A stretch of 64,000 nt of DNA from Acridotheres tristis (Eukaryota > Chordata > Aves > Passeriformes > Sturnidae): assembly GCA_037013685.1 (NCBI GenBank), contig CM072902.1, positions 13,310,747 through 13,374,746 on the forward strand, read 5' to 3'. Shown piece after piece: positions 13,201 through 25,600 of the stretch. Position 1 is the stretch's first letter, and every line of letters starts with the position of its first letter. The position numbers and the translations under genes are program-made. The notes beneath the pieces were generated by a model. The model ran no database searches, had not been told where the DNA came from, and worked only from the letters and a program-made list of their open reading frames with translations.

Positions 13201-13480
13201 TAAAGTGGGCATCAGGTGCAAAGCTTAGTGTGAGCTTAAACTGAGAATCTGAAGAAAAGCAGATCACCAGAAATTTGGGAATGTTGTAACTGTTGGCTAC
13301 GAGGTGCTGCGGGGATCCCATTAACTGCAATGCTAATGTGAAATTCTGAAACTTTATGCTGGATAAATGGATAAAATCCTGGTTACAGATATGAGAAACC
13401 TGGAACAGAATTCTGGCTCTCTCACCAAGCTCTGTATGATTCTGAGAGAGTAATTTATTGAATAGAGTTATTTAATAGAT
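10290..13480. other. Intergenic unique sequence
   Basis: No gene recognised. It holds the inverted repeat listed separately at 10,905-10,980. The rest is unique, mostly AT-rich DNA with a GC-richer island at about 11.5-12.0 kb. Confidence 0.5.
10905..10980. repeat. Perfect 15-bp inverted repeat (hairpin candidate)
   Basis: TTTCAAAAGCAAAGC at 10,910-10,924 is the exact reverse complement of GCTTTGCTTTTGAAA at 10,961-10,975. The spacer is 36 nt. If G-T wobble is allowed, pairing extends outward by about five more positions (10,905-10,909 against 10,976-10,980). It could be the remnant of a small DNA transposon or a hairpin RNA; neither is shown. Confidence 0.85.
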
Positions 13481-13486
13481 CATAAG

Positions 13487-13602
13487 CATATATATATACA
13501 CTATAATTATACAGCTATGATTTCTATTTAATATATGTGTGTTTGTGTATATAAATATATATATACAAATATATTTATATATATATAAAAATATATCTGT
13601 AA
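13487..13602. repeat. AT-rich microsatellite, (TA)n with TGTG interruption
   Basis: Interrupted TATATA and ATATAAAT runs with a short GTGTGTTTGTG segment. Confidence 0.9.
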
Positions 13603-13790
13603 AATGGCACTCAGGGTAAATCTGCCTCAGCCCTGCTGCTGAAACTCCAATGACTTTGCTTTCATAAAATGAAAGTAAAAGTAAATATTCTTTTCTTCTG
13701 GTTTGCTGAAGCTGTAGTGAAAATGCACACCCTGCTCTAGGTTTATTGTGTGTAGAGGGATCTGGTGATTATAATGGCTTTATTTAGAGC

Positions 13791-13828
13791 ATTATTATTA
13801 TTATTATTACTATTATTATTATTATTAT
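13791..13828. repeat. (ATT)n microsatellite
   Basis: About 12 ATT triplets with one ACT interruption. Confidence 0.95.
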
Positions 13829-13829
13829 G

Positions 13830-16135
13830 ATGCTCAGTTGTCATGGTCCTCATTGCACTCATCCTCCCCATGCTCAAAATCCAGTTCTGAGCTATAACAC
13901 CAAAAAGAGAACTGCACTCCCCCATTTGATGCTGAGCAGGCTCAGGGAGGTGTCTGGCCAAAGGAAACTCCTGCAGGTCCCAAAATATCCCAGTGCTCCC
14001 CCTGAGCCTCACCTGGAGCTGCACACCTGGGGCCACACAACTCCACAGAGCAGCCCAAAAAGGGGCACACAGGAGCAGAGGGAGCAGATGGCTGCAAACA
14101 CATTTTTGGGAGGCATTTGTGAGCCCTGCTGTCCCCCTCCAGCCCCCAAAAGGGACGTGCAATGCAAACAGAAAGAGAAAATAAAAGCCACCTATCTCCT
14201 ACAGCCTGAATGGCAACAGCAAGGCAGGAATGCTGCTCTGTCGGCTCTGGGTGGAAATATAGAAAAAATGTGGCTCTAAAGCCCACATTGTATCTTCACA
14301 GCCAGCAGCCACACAAAGCTGCTTTCTCCAGCTAGGAAGTGGATTACATTTTTATAACTAATCCCAGCTCTTGCACTGAAAAGATTTGCTAAGCCCCCCT
14401 CGCTATTTTTTCTTTTAGGTCTGTGCACTCCCAAAGCTTCCTTCCACCTTCTTCCTCCTGCTTCCCAAAAGTAAATGCATGGCTGTTTTTTTTTTGAACT
14501 TGCAGTACCCAACTTTGTTTGTGCCTTGCATTGTAAAACAGAATTCACAGACAGAGGAAAAAAACTCAACACCCAAACAACTCAGTGCTTCAGTGATCCA
14601 TAAAATCATTATAGGCAACATTTCAGTTTCAACAAGTGCCAAAAATTCTCCCCCCGTCCCCGAATATAAAAATAAAGCAGAAACAAAAATAACAAGGCTA
14701 TTAATCTTTCATTAAGTTAAAGGGATGAAAAGGAATCGCTTAAAGTATCATTCTTTACTTGCACCACAAGATTGGATGCCCCCTGCTAACTTCAAAGGCT
14801 CTAAAAGAAGCTGGTTAATATTGTTGGCACAGAACCAGATTGTGGTTTATTTTAGTTTTTCTGATTTTTTTTTCAACAAAAGAAAACATTAAGGGTTGGA
14901 CACTGATTGCTGAGGAACAGTTATTGAAAGAGGAGGCCTTTTGTGCTGCTACCAGTAATATGTCAATTTTCAGACATGCCAAAACTGCTCCAGAAATGGT
15001 GTCAGTGTCTGCACAAGGGCTGGAGTCTGGAGCACTGCTGCTGTTTGCTCTGTGCTCCCAGCCCAGACACAAATCACAGCCTGTCCCCGTGTGCCACAGC
15101 AGCAGCTCAGCGTGCCCAGCTGTGCCCTGCAAAGCCCTGCCCAGGGGGGTGTGGCACAGACACAACTTTGGGGGGATTTTCCTCCTTTTTCTGAGCAAGG
15201 GGCAGCTCAGGGGGAGAGGGAGGACATGCAGGTGTGACCTCCCAAAGTGGGGGCTCCTGGGGGTTTGAGCTCTGTAATTCCTTGGGTTGGAGCATCTCAG
15301 TTCCTTGGGTTTCAGCCCCTAAATTCCTTGGGTTTCATTTGATCTGTTGTCATTCAGTCCCTTAAGGCAGCACTACTGGTTCTGCCCTTTCCAATCTGTA
15401 TGACCAAATAAACCAGATATATCCCATTTGTCCCTGGGAATTTTTTTTTCCCTCTTGCATGAGGCATAACAACTGCAAATAAATTTGGCTGCATTCCCCA
15501 AAGTGAATTTTGCCCAACATCTCCCTGTCATGCTTCTATCCATTATCTCTCCCAGCTCTTCCCTCTGGGCCAGATTCAACATTCATCACAACATTTACAT
15601 GTAACCCAGCAGTGTTTGCATAAGGTGTATGTACATTCTTGCTTATGCCAAATATGACAGATGTCTGAAATTCCTCCTTTAAAACCCTTTTCAGGAGAAG
15701 TCTCTTATACTGCTGCTGTGATGGATAATGTCCCCCTGACTTCTAATAAACTCTGTATTTTATTTGTCTGAGCTAGTCCATAAATTTCTGGGGCAGGAGG
15801 AAAGGGCATGACCATGATCCTTTCTGGGTGTTTTTCAAGAGGAAGCACACGTTTCCTGACAAAACAGCAAAGGCAGCTGCTGGCAAGGCAGCTTGCCCAG
15901 TGCCTCCTATTATGAGCCACCTTTCAGTTCCTCATAGTTCTGCCAAACTCTGTCTGCTTGTCCTGAAATGTGTGATCTCAGCTGACTGCTCCACTCATCT
16001 CTGGCACCAAGATGAAGGATCCAAAAAATTCTGGAAAGCAAAGTGGCAATAAAGCTGATGTTTGTCTTCACAGAGCCTGAGTGTGTGAGTTCAGTGCTTG
16101 GGATCAGTGCTGCAGTGAGGAGTGCTGCAGGAAGG
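13830..16135. other. Intergenic unique sequence
   Basis: No exon or RNA gene recognised. Several 60-150 codon open frames are present but none shows a known domain. Confidence 0.5.
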
Positions 16136-16137
16136 TC

Positions 16138-16484
16138 CATCAGGGAAGGAATAATCCTGGCCAAAGCCATCACTGGTGTCCATCAGGGAAGGAATAATCC
16201 TGGCCAAAGCCATCAGTGGTGTCCACCAGGGAAGGAATAATCCTGGCCAAAGCCATCAGTGGTGTCCATCAGGGAAGGAATAATCCTGGCCAAAGCCATC
16301 ACTGGTGTCCATCAGGGAAGGAATAATCCTGGCCAAAGCCATCAGTGGTGTCCATCAAGGAAGGAATAATCCTGGCCAAAGCCATCACTGGTGTCCATCA
16401 GGGAAGGAATAATCCTGGCCAAAGCCATCAGTGGTGTCCATCAGGGAAGGAATAATCCTGGCCAAAGCCATCAGTGGTGTCCAT
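16138..16484. repeat. 43-bp minisatellite, about 8 copies
   Basis: CAGGGAAGGAATAATCC recurs every 43 bp (for example 16,141 and 16,184). The unit continues with TGGCCAAAGCCATCA and ends CTGGTGTCC or GTGGTGTCC. Copies are nearly identical, so amplification is recent or homogenised. Confidence 0.95.
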
Positions 16485-16489
16485 GAGCT

Positions 16490-19400
16490 GGGAGGAACTG
16501 AGGGAACACTGCACACACACAGGGAGGCTCTGAGCCACTGAGGGAGGCCTGGCTTCTCTGGAAAGAAAAATGCAATTATGCAATTAAGAACTCTGCCATA
16601 ATGTATGAACAGCAGGAAGCTGATGCTGCTCCACCAGCATCCCAACTCCTGCATTTTCTTGTTTTTAAGTGCCTGAGTTCAACCTGAATAATCTTCTTCT
16701 AATTGTTCCTCTGTGTGTGTAATAAATAATGGCAGCTAATGCAAACAATCCAAAATGCAATTATTTCATTGGAGCAGCTGTGTGAACTGCAGCTGTCTCA
16801 GGTGGAATGGCTCCTACACAACAAAAGGAATTCCTTCCCTGAAAAATTAATTTGCCCCATCTCTCAAACTTTCTGGTGGAGTTCCCAGGGAACAAAGTCT
16901 CCAGCAGTGTCTCTGCCAGGACCTGAGCAGGGCTGCAGGGACAGGAACATCCCCTGGGCCTGGGGATGGTCCAATCCCATCAGCAGGGAATTTGTTCTGC
17001 TTTTTGTCAGCTAAGATCCCTCCAGAGGGACAGGGGCAGCACCCAGGTGGCTCCAGGATGAGCCCTTGGCCAGGAGGATTTCAGCATCCTCTGCACTCTG
17101 GCTGCATCTCTGGGACTTTCACCCAATTCACGCTTCACTTTGTGCAAAGTTTATCTTGAAAAGAAGGGGTTTAAGCTTGGCAAAGCAAAAAGACTTTTCA
17201 GGAGGGGAATGGCTGGTTCAGCTTGAGAGCTGCCTGTTAAATGTTCCATTAATGATAAGATCCTAAAAGAGCTGGTCAGGGGTGAGCAATCTTGCTTTCC
17301 TTTCTTTCCCTATCTCTGCTGAAGTTTCTTTTCTGCTTATGGAGAAGGGGAACAGTTTTCCTTTACTTTCTTCTTTCTTTTTTTCGTTTTTTTTTTTATC
17401 ACCAACTTCAACCACAGGGTCAGCTTTGATTCGGGTGAGTCAGAAACATATTTATCTCTGAAATTCTCTTTCTGTGCCTGGGAATGAAGTGTTTCTCCTC
17501 TTCTCAGAAGAGAGAGATGTATTTTAAATAATAGCAGTGCCAAAAAAAGAAAAGAGAAGGTAATAATAGCATTTGTTTTACCTGTTACATAGTAGGCCTG
17601 ATTTATATATTGCTGGTACATATATGATTTTAAGAGACTTCTTCAGTTTCTCCTTGACAAGGTTTATAGTTTGTTTATAGAAAGAGATCTGTACTCCAGA
17701 CTTCGTTCCCCACTCTGCTCAGCTCAGTTGTTACAGCAGATCGGCTTGACCCGGTGCTCACCCTGTTTAAGATGTGTTTTATTTCTGCAGGCATTCCATA
17801 GGCGCAGGAAGCACTCAAGCCTTAATCTGGACCACTTGTCGGGTAGTGAAAGGAACAAAACTTCGGGAGCAATCCCTTGGAAAGGCGTGCCCGGTTTGGG
17901 GAGAGCTCAGCAGGCTGAGGATGCTGCAGCAGCTCTGAAATCCTTTCCCTGGGATGGCCCAGGGGAAAAGCCACATGTGGAGCAGGAATAATCCTGGTCC
18001 TGCCTCCTCCTGCAGGTCTGGTGGGACAGAGCTGCCTGGAATCCTGGGATCCCCGGGAAGTGCTGGTGGCTCTCAGGGCTGGCAGGAATCCAGGGATGTG
18101 AATTCCTGTCCTGCTGGTGATGCCCTGGGCCAGCAGTGCCATGGGCAGGGCAGGGCTGGTCCTGGAGGGCTCTGTGGGTGCCACACGTCCTGGCAGGGCT
18201 TTGGAGCATCCCTGGCTGCTGTGCCAGGGCAGCCTGGGGAGGAACTCCCAGCGTCCCAAATCCCAGAGCAAGCAGCAATTGCCTCCTCTTGCCTTCGCAG
18301 CCAAACCTCCAGTTCTGTTCTGCACACTGGAACTGTCTTTGCAGCAATCAGTGCAAATTCTTCCTTTTTTTTTTTTCCAATATGTTTCCTCTGATTTGTT
18401 TGTGCATTGGGGGCTGCAGAGTTCTCCCTGAGCATCCCTCCAGAGCAGGAATATCCCCTGCTCAGAGCTCTGTCCCTTTGCCCAGCTCTGTTTTCATTTA
18501 GAGGCATAGTCAGAATTCCTCACTCCCCCAGGCTGCTGCTGGGGCAGCCCCGGTCTGGCTGAGCAGGGCTGGGAGCAGATGGGATGGGGAGAGAAAGGAA
18601 TTCCTAAGCCAGGGAAACCTGCCTGGGGGAGACATTTCTGCCCAAGCCACGACACTTGGAGCCTCAGCTATGCCCTGAAGTAGAAAACTTCACATCCCTT
18701 CAAAAACTGCAATTCAAAATAATAATAAAAAAAAGAATGTTGATGTCACAAAACTTTTTATGAGCTGTTTCTTCATGGAGTCCCATTAAGTTCTTGCCTG
18801 CACGGTTTGCATGGTGACAGTGACTTCAGTGAGTCAATTCTGCTCAGTTCTGAAATAGATTTCCCTTCTGTCACTTTTCTGTTCCATCCATTTCAATGTA
18901 ATTAAGTGGCCAAAATTTAAAGTATATTTTTTCCATCTTGAAAAATAACTCCTTCATTGTAACTTTTCAGAAAATTGTCTAGCTAGGTCTTTATTTTCCA
19001 TTTGGAATAAGTCTGAATTTTTATGCTCCTGAGAGATTGTTTAAGCAACCATCTCACTTATCTGCTGTAAAAACAATATTTTAAAGATGCAATTTGCTGT
19101 GAAGGAAGCTGGTTCAGCACGTAACTCTCTTCTGTCTTTGATGGATCATTTGCTCAGACATAATGAATTCTGCTGGATCTGATAACTTTATTGCTCATGA
19201 AGTAATCACAGTGAAATAATGAGTTACTATATCATCATTTTTGCTTTGTTTCTCATTGCTTGCCTTTTACACTTGAAAAAAGTCCTTGAGTTCTTGATTA
19301 GTCTTCTTGGCTTCAAGGACCTGTCTTTTGCCAGGCTGGGAGAAAAAAATTATTCAGATTCTTTACTTTTGATTCACCATGGCTCTGAAATAATGAATGG

Positions 19401-19918
19401 TATCCTTCCTTATAATGACCCAAAACATCAAGGGTGGCTTCCTACTCACTAGGAAAAGACACGGGTCCAGCTTTTTCATTGGGATAAAAACTTGTTAATG
19501 AAATCAGCACAGTGGCTCAGATGCATTCCCCTGCTAGACCTCCGACAGCAGAGTCACAGATCTTAGGGAGAAGAAGAAAGGGAAGTAGAAACAGAGATTC
19601 ATGGGAGAAAAAAAAGGGGGGGAAATGTGATTTCAGGTGGCATCAAACAAAAGAAAAGAATGTTACTGTCAGTCCTCTCCCACCAAATTTGCCTCTGCCT
19701 GCTTCAATGCTGGGCACTGCTCAGGTCAGGGATTCATTAAAATGCAATAAAGTGACAATATTTCTGAAAACATGGAGCCATCGTGGAGCTGCATGAAGAA
19801 TTCTCCTTAAAGGGACTGATTCAAACCCAACCAGGATCTTCTGCATAGATTTCGAGAGGCTTTCAATTACACCAGAACCCTGCAGGGCTGAAACAAATAC
19901 TGAGCATGGTGTGAGAGG
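16490..19918. other. Intergenic unique sequence
   Basis: No gene recognised. There is a GC-richer patch at 17.9-18.5 kb, and the flanks are AT-rich. Confidence 0.5.
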
Positions 19919-19934
19919 GCAGGAACATTTCAGT

Positions 19935-22676
19935 TCTAACAGAGTTTCTCATGGACAGGAACACAGCAGCCCTGCTCTAACACAGTTTATCACACACAGG
20001 AACACAGCAGCCCTGCTCTAACACAGTTTATCACACACAGGAACACAGCAGCCCTGCTCTAACACAGTTTATCACACACAGGAACACAGCAGCCCTGCTC
20101 TAACACAGTTTATCACGGACAGGAACACACCAGCCCTGCTCTAACACAGTTTATCACACACAGGAACACAGCAGCCCTGCTCTAACACAGTTTATCACAC
20201 ACAGGAACACACCAGCCCTGCTCTAACCCAGTTTATCACACACAGGAACACAGCAGCCCTGCTCTAACACAGTTTATCACACACAGGAACACACCAGCCC
20301 TGCTCTAACACAGTTTATCATGGACAGGAACACAGCAGCTCTGCTCTAACACAGTTTATCACTCACAGGAACACACCAGCCCTGCTCTAACACAGTTTAT
20401 CACGGACAGGAACACAGCAGCCCTGCTCTAACACAGTTTATCACACACAGGAACACACCAGCCTTGCTCTAACACAGTTTATCATGGACAGGAACACAGC
20501 AGCCCTGCTCTAACACAGTTTATCACACACAGGAACACAGCAGCCCTGCTCTAACACAGTTTATCACACACAGGAACACACCAGCCCTGCTCTAACACAG
20601 TTTATCATGGACAGGAACACACCAGCCCTGCTCTAACACAGTTTGTCACTCACAGGAACACAGCAGCCCTGCTCTAACACAGTTTATCACTCACAGGAAC
20701 ACAGCAGCCCTGCTCTAACACAGTTTATCACACACAGGAACACAGCAGCCCTGCTCTAACACAGTTTATCACACACAGGAACACACCAGCCCTGCTCTAA
20801 CACAGTTTATCATGGACAGGAACACACCAGCCTTGCTCTAACACAGTTTATCACACACAGGAACACAGCAGCCCTGCTCTAACACAGTTTATCATGGACA
20901 GGAACACAGCAGCCCTGCTCTAACACAGTTTATCACACACAGGAACACAGCAGCCCTGCTCTAACCCAGTTTATCACACACAGGAACACACCAGCCCTGC
21001 TCTAACACAGTTTATCACACACAGGAACACACCAGCCCTGCTCTAACACAGTTTATCATGGACAGGAACACAGCAGCCCTGCTCTAACACAGTTTATCAT
21101 GGACAGGAACACAGCAGCCCTGCTCTAACACAGTTTATCACACACAGGAACACAGCAGCCCTGCTCTAACACAGTTTATCATGGACAGGAACACAGCAGC
21201 CCTGCTCTAACACAGTTTATCATGGACAGGAACACACCAGCTCTGCTCTAACACAGTTTATCATGGACAGGAACACAGCAGCCCTGCTCTAACACAGTTT
21301 ATCACTCACAGGAACACACCAGCCCTGCTCTAACACAGTTTATCACTCACAGGAACACACCAGCCCTGCTCTAACACAGTTTATCATGGACAGGAACACA
21401 CCAGCCCTGCTCTAACACAGTTTATCACACACAGGAACACAGCAGCCCTGCTCTAACACAGTTTATCACTCACAGGAACACACCAGCCCTGCTCTAACAC
21501 AGTTTATCATGGACAGGAACACACCAGCCCTGCTCTAACACAGTTTATCACACACAGGAACACAGCAGCCCTGCTCTAACACAGTTTATCATGGACAGGA
21601 ACACACCAGCCCTGCTCTAACACAGTTTGTCACACACAGGAACACACCAGCCCTGCTCTAACACAGTTTATCACTCACAGGAACACAGCAGCCCTGCTCT
21701 AACACAGTTTATCACACACAGGAACACACCAGCCCTGCTCTAACACAGTTTATCATGGACAGGAACACACCAGCCCTGCTCTAACACAGTTTATCATGGA
21801 CAGGAACACACCAGCCCTGCTCTAACACAGTTTATCACACACAGGAACACAGCAGCCCTGCTCTAACACAGTTTATCATGGACAGGAACACACCAGCCCT
21901 GCTCTAACACAGTTTATCACACACAGGAACACACCAGCCCTGCTCTAACACAGTTTATCACACACAGGAACACACCAGCCCTGCTCTAACACAGTTTATC
22001 ATGGACAGGAACACACCAGCCCTGCTCTAACACAGTTTATCACACACAGGAACACACCAGCCCTGCTCTAACACAGTTTATCACTCACAGGAACACAGCA
22101 GCCCTGCTCTAACACAGTTTATCACACACAGGAACACACCAGCCCTGCTCTAACACAGTTTATCATGGACAGGAACACACCAGCCCTGCTCTAACACAGT
22201 TTATCATGGACAGGAACACACCAGCCCTGCTCTAACACAGTTTATCATGGACAGGAACACACCAGCCCTGCTCTAACACAGTTTATCATGGACAGGAACA
22301 CACCAGCCCTGCTCTAACACAGTTTATCATGGACAGGAACACACCAGCCCTGCTCTAACCCAGTTTATCATGGACAGGAACACAGCAGCCCTGCTCTAAC
22401 ACAGTTTATCACACACAGGAACACACCAGCCCTGCTCTAACCCAGTTTATCACACACAGGAACACAGCAGCCCTGCTCTAACACAGTTTATCATGGACAG
22501 GAACACACCAGCCCTGCTCTAACACAGTTTATCATGGACAGGAACACACCAGCCCTGCTCTAACACAGTTTATCACACACAGGAACACACCAGGCCTGCT
22601 CTAACACAGTTTATCACACACAGGAACACACTAGCCCTGCTCTAACACAGTTTATCACACACAGGAACACACCAGC
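19935..22676. repeat. 41-bp satellite-like tandem array, about 67 copies
   Basis: AACACAGTTTATCA recurs every 41 bp through 2.7 kb (for example 19,981 and 20,022 for the same base). Two positions vary nearly independently. The mid-unit tract is CACACACAGG, CATGGACAGG or CACTCACAGG; the later position is CAGCAGCCC or CACCAGCCC. Divergence between copies is very low. Unlike other arrays here, stop codons prevent long open frames. This is the longest array in the window. Confidence 0.97.
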
Positions 22677-22689
22677 TCTGCAATCACTG

Positions 22690-25600
22690 GCACAGGAACA
22701 CACCATCCTCTTCCCAGGAACTCTGTGCAAGGCAAACTGGCCCAGGCCTGAGCTTTGTGAAATGCTTGAAGAGTTAAAATTCATCGAAAGTTTCAAACTT
22801 GGATCTAAACTATCAGAAAGGGCTTTTGTTTCCTTCTCACCCAGTGCATTTTCCAAGTTCATGCCCTTTCCAGGTGCCCTTGCTCGTCCTATTCCCAGCA
22901 CTGACCTCTACTGTCTGTGCTGGACTCGGGTGTTATTTTTGACTGAAATGAGATCTCTTTAATCAGCTTTCAAAACATTGTGAACTGAAACTGCTCTTAT
23001 TTAAAAGTTTAACTTTACTTTCATCAATTTATAATCAGAGTTCTTCTGGTATGTTTGATTCCTGACAAACAAGGATAAAAGTCTTGTGCCCCCATTGCTA
23101 ATGAGATGATAAAACAGCAGGGATCAAGTTTTTAATTACTACAGGCTATGCACTGGAGAGGTACCAGTGATATTTTCTATTGCATGTCTAAGTTGTAACT
23201 TCAGGCTTATGACAGTCATGCTGTGTTCCTCTGCCTTTGATGATCACTCATCTTTGTCTCCTGAGAACATACAAAAATTTCTGAGCTGGGCTCCTGGGGG
23301 GCTTGCAATTATTGCTGTAACCTGGCACAGGTTCCAGGGCAGCAGCAGCGTGCTCAGCCAGGATCCCATGTCTGAGCTGAGCAGGGCACACACAAAACAC
23401 GGGCAACTGTTCTTCTCACACAATCTAGATGCTCAATCTAGTTGTTGCTGTAATAATTATGCTTTTAATTAAGTGGGAGAATAATTTAATATTGTTCCCT
23501 TTTTCCTTTTAGGAGCACAATCCATTGCCTTCTCATACATAAAGCATCAGGGCCACAGGCACACAGCAGTGAACGTTTTTGGCACTAGGGGACCCAGGTC
23601 TTGGAAAACTGGCAATACAGGCATGTTTTTGGAAATGATCATCACTCCTACCCATGTTTATAAGCTTGTTGGGTGAGTTTCGTTTCCTTGAATAAAATTA
23701 ATATTGATGCAAGAGATTAAAATGCATTTCTAAGTAATAAACGGTTTCATTATTAGACAGAGAGAGCTGAGGCTGTTGCAGACCCGTCCTTCCCCTCCCC
23801 AGCACTGCACATCTTCACACCTGCATCACCTGCATGTGCCTGGCCATCATTGTGGCAATTCCAGTGCTTCTCCTCCCCACAGAGTGTCTCACCAAGGAGG
23901 GAGGATCCCCTTGGCTGCAGTGCCAGGGCAAGAGCCTGGGGGCACTGGGGGTGTCTGCAGGGCACCCCGAAGTCACCTCTGCCACCTGCCCCACGGCCAC
24001 TGCTCTGCTCAGAGCACCTGCAACTCGTGGGGAGGAGAAAACCTGAGGAGGAACACTCCAAGTATCTCCTCACTGAACCTCTAGGGGCTTTTTCTCTGAA
24101 TACAAGGCTTCTCTTCTCGTGAAGGAGTTGGTGAAATCGGAACACGAGCCCACCAGGTTTCTCAAATCAAGCCAAGGCTGTTTCCACTCAGGCCATGTAC
24201 CCCCAAAACTTCCCCTGAAGCCACCACTGCTTTTCTTCTGCCACAGCTGCACAGCCCTGCCACTGTTCCATGCATCCTACAGACACAATTTCCTTTACAT
24301 TCCTTTATGCTGAGAGAGCACTCTGTGGAAAATTATTTCATCCCTATTTCGTGCTGCCTTTTCTGTTTAATCTCTGCTTGATGTGAGAGATAGGTATGTC
24401 TCAGCCTTTTATCCCACTAAAATGAAGCTGCCATCCTTTCCTCAGTTCCTTCAGTTCACACTTCCTCTCTGCAGCTAAATCCCAGCCCAGGAGAGAGTTT
24501 TCCCTCTGGGGAGGGAGTGAAGGGAAAGAAGCAGCGACATCTCCAGTGCAGTCAGCAAAGGGGAAAAAAAGATGAGCCTGGACTCAGGAGCAGGAGGTCC
24601 CCTCGAGTGCTGAAATACAAAAAATAAGGAATCACTTTTTCTCTGCCTAAACTGAGATTTCACAGTGGCATCATTTGTGTAAAATACCAAAGGATGTGCT
24701 TTTGTGCAGGGATATTGCAAAATACTCAGTGTAAGCAACCCCTGACTAATATATTCATTTCTGAGAGGATTGGGAGCTGGGATCTGCCTTGGGCCCTCCA
24801 GGGACAGATTGTCAGGCAGATGCTGCAGAAATCAAGAGCCCAGCTGACCCACTTCTCTCTGGCTTGAGGATAAAACCCCACTGCTCTGGTAGCCCCGTGC
24901 AGCCTGGCTGTAAATCAGCATTCTTAAGGAAAACACGGGGGTAACACTCACTTCAAAAAGTACTTCACACGTCTGAAACTTCTGTTAAGTAACCAGCCGT
25001 GATTAATGCACTTGGCTGTAGAAATCAATTACGTTTTAAAAGCAAATCACGAAGGAGACTTCATCCTTGTTTTCTTTTACAACTGATATGACAGATCAAA
25101 AATGCTAACACTACAAATGCTGCACTGACTGGAACCCAAACAGAGCTGAAATGCACCGATTTATTTCCCAAATGTAGGACATCCAAGTGCCAGGGATTGT
25201 TGTGTGGAGGGAATCCATGGAACTTCAGAACTTACAGCTCATTTCAGCTCCAACCACTGCACTGACAGAATCAAGAGACATTTAATATGCTGCATAATAG
25301 AACTTGAAATGAAGTTGACCATAAAATGTGTATAATCTAAACTGCAGAAATCCCTCCACTCTAATGGTCTGTTCCCTAAAAAGAAAAATGTAAAGTGTTT
25401 AAAAGATTTAGCAAAATCTGTGCATAGATTTAATAAACCATCATGGGTATCAATTATATCTTAAAAAATGGTGTACAGCTCTTATAACATCAAGGACTGG
25501 TTTTAATTACAGCTTCAGTGTAACTAATATTTTCTTAATTTTAATGAATGTTGTCCTATTATAGGATTAACTTGTGATGAAGCTGAAGAAGCCAAAATAA

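Noticed and set aside
19935..22676. CRISPR-like regular array
   Set aside because: There are no unique spacers: the whole 41-bp unit is repeated head to tail, and the genome is eukaryotic.
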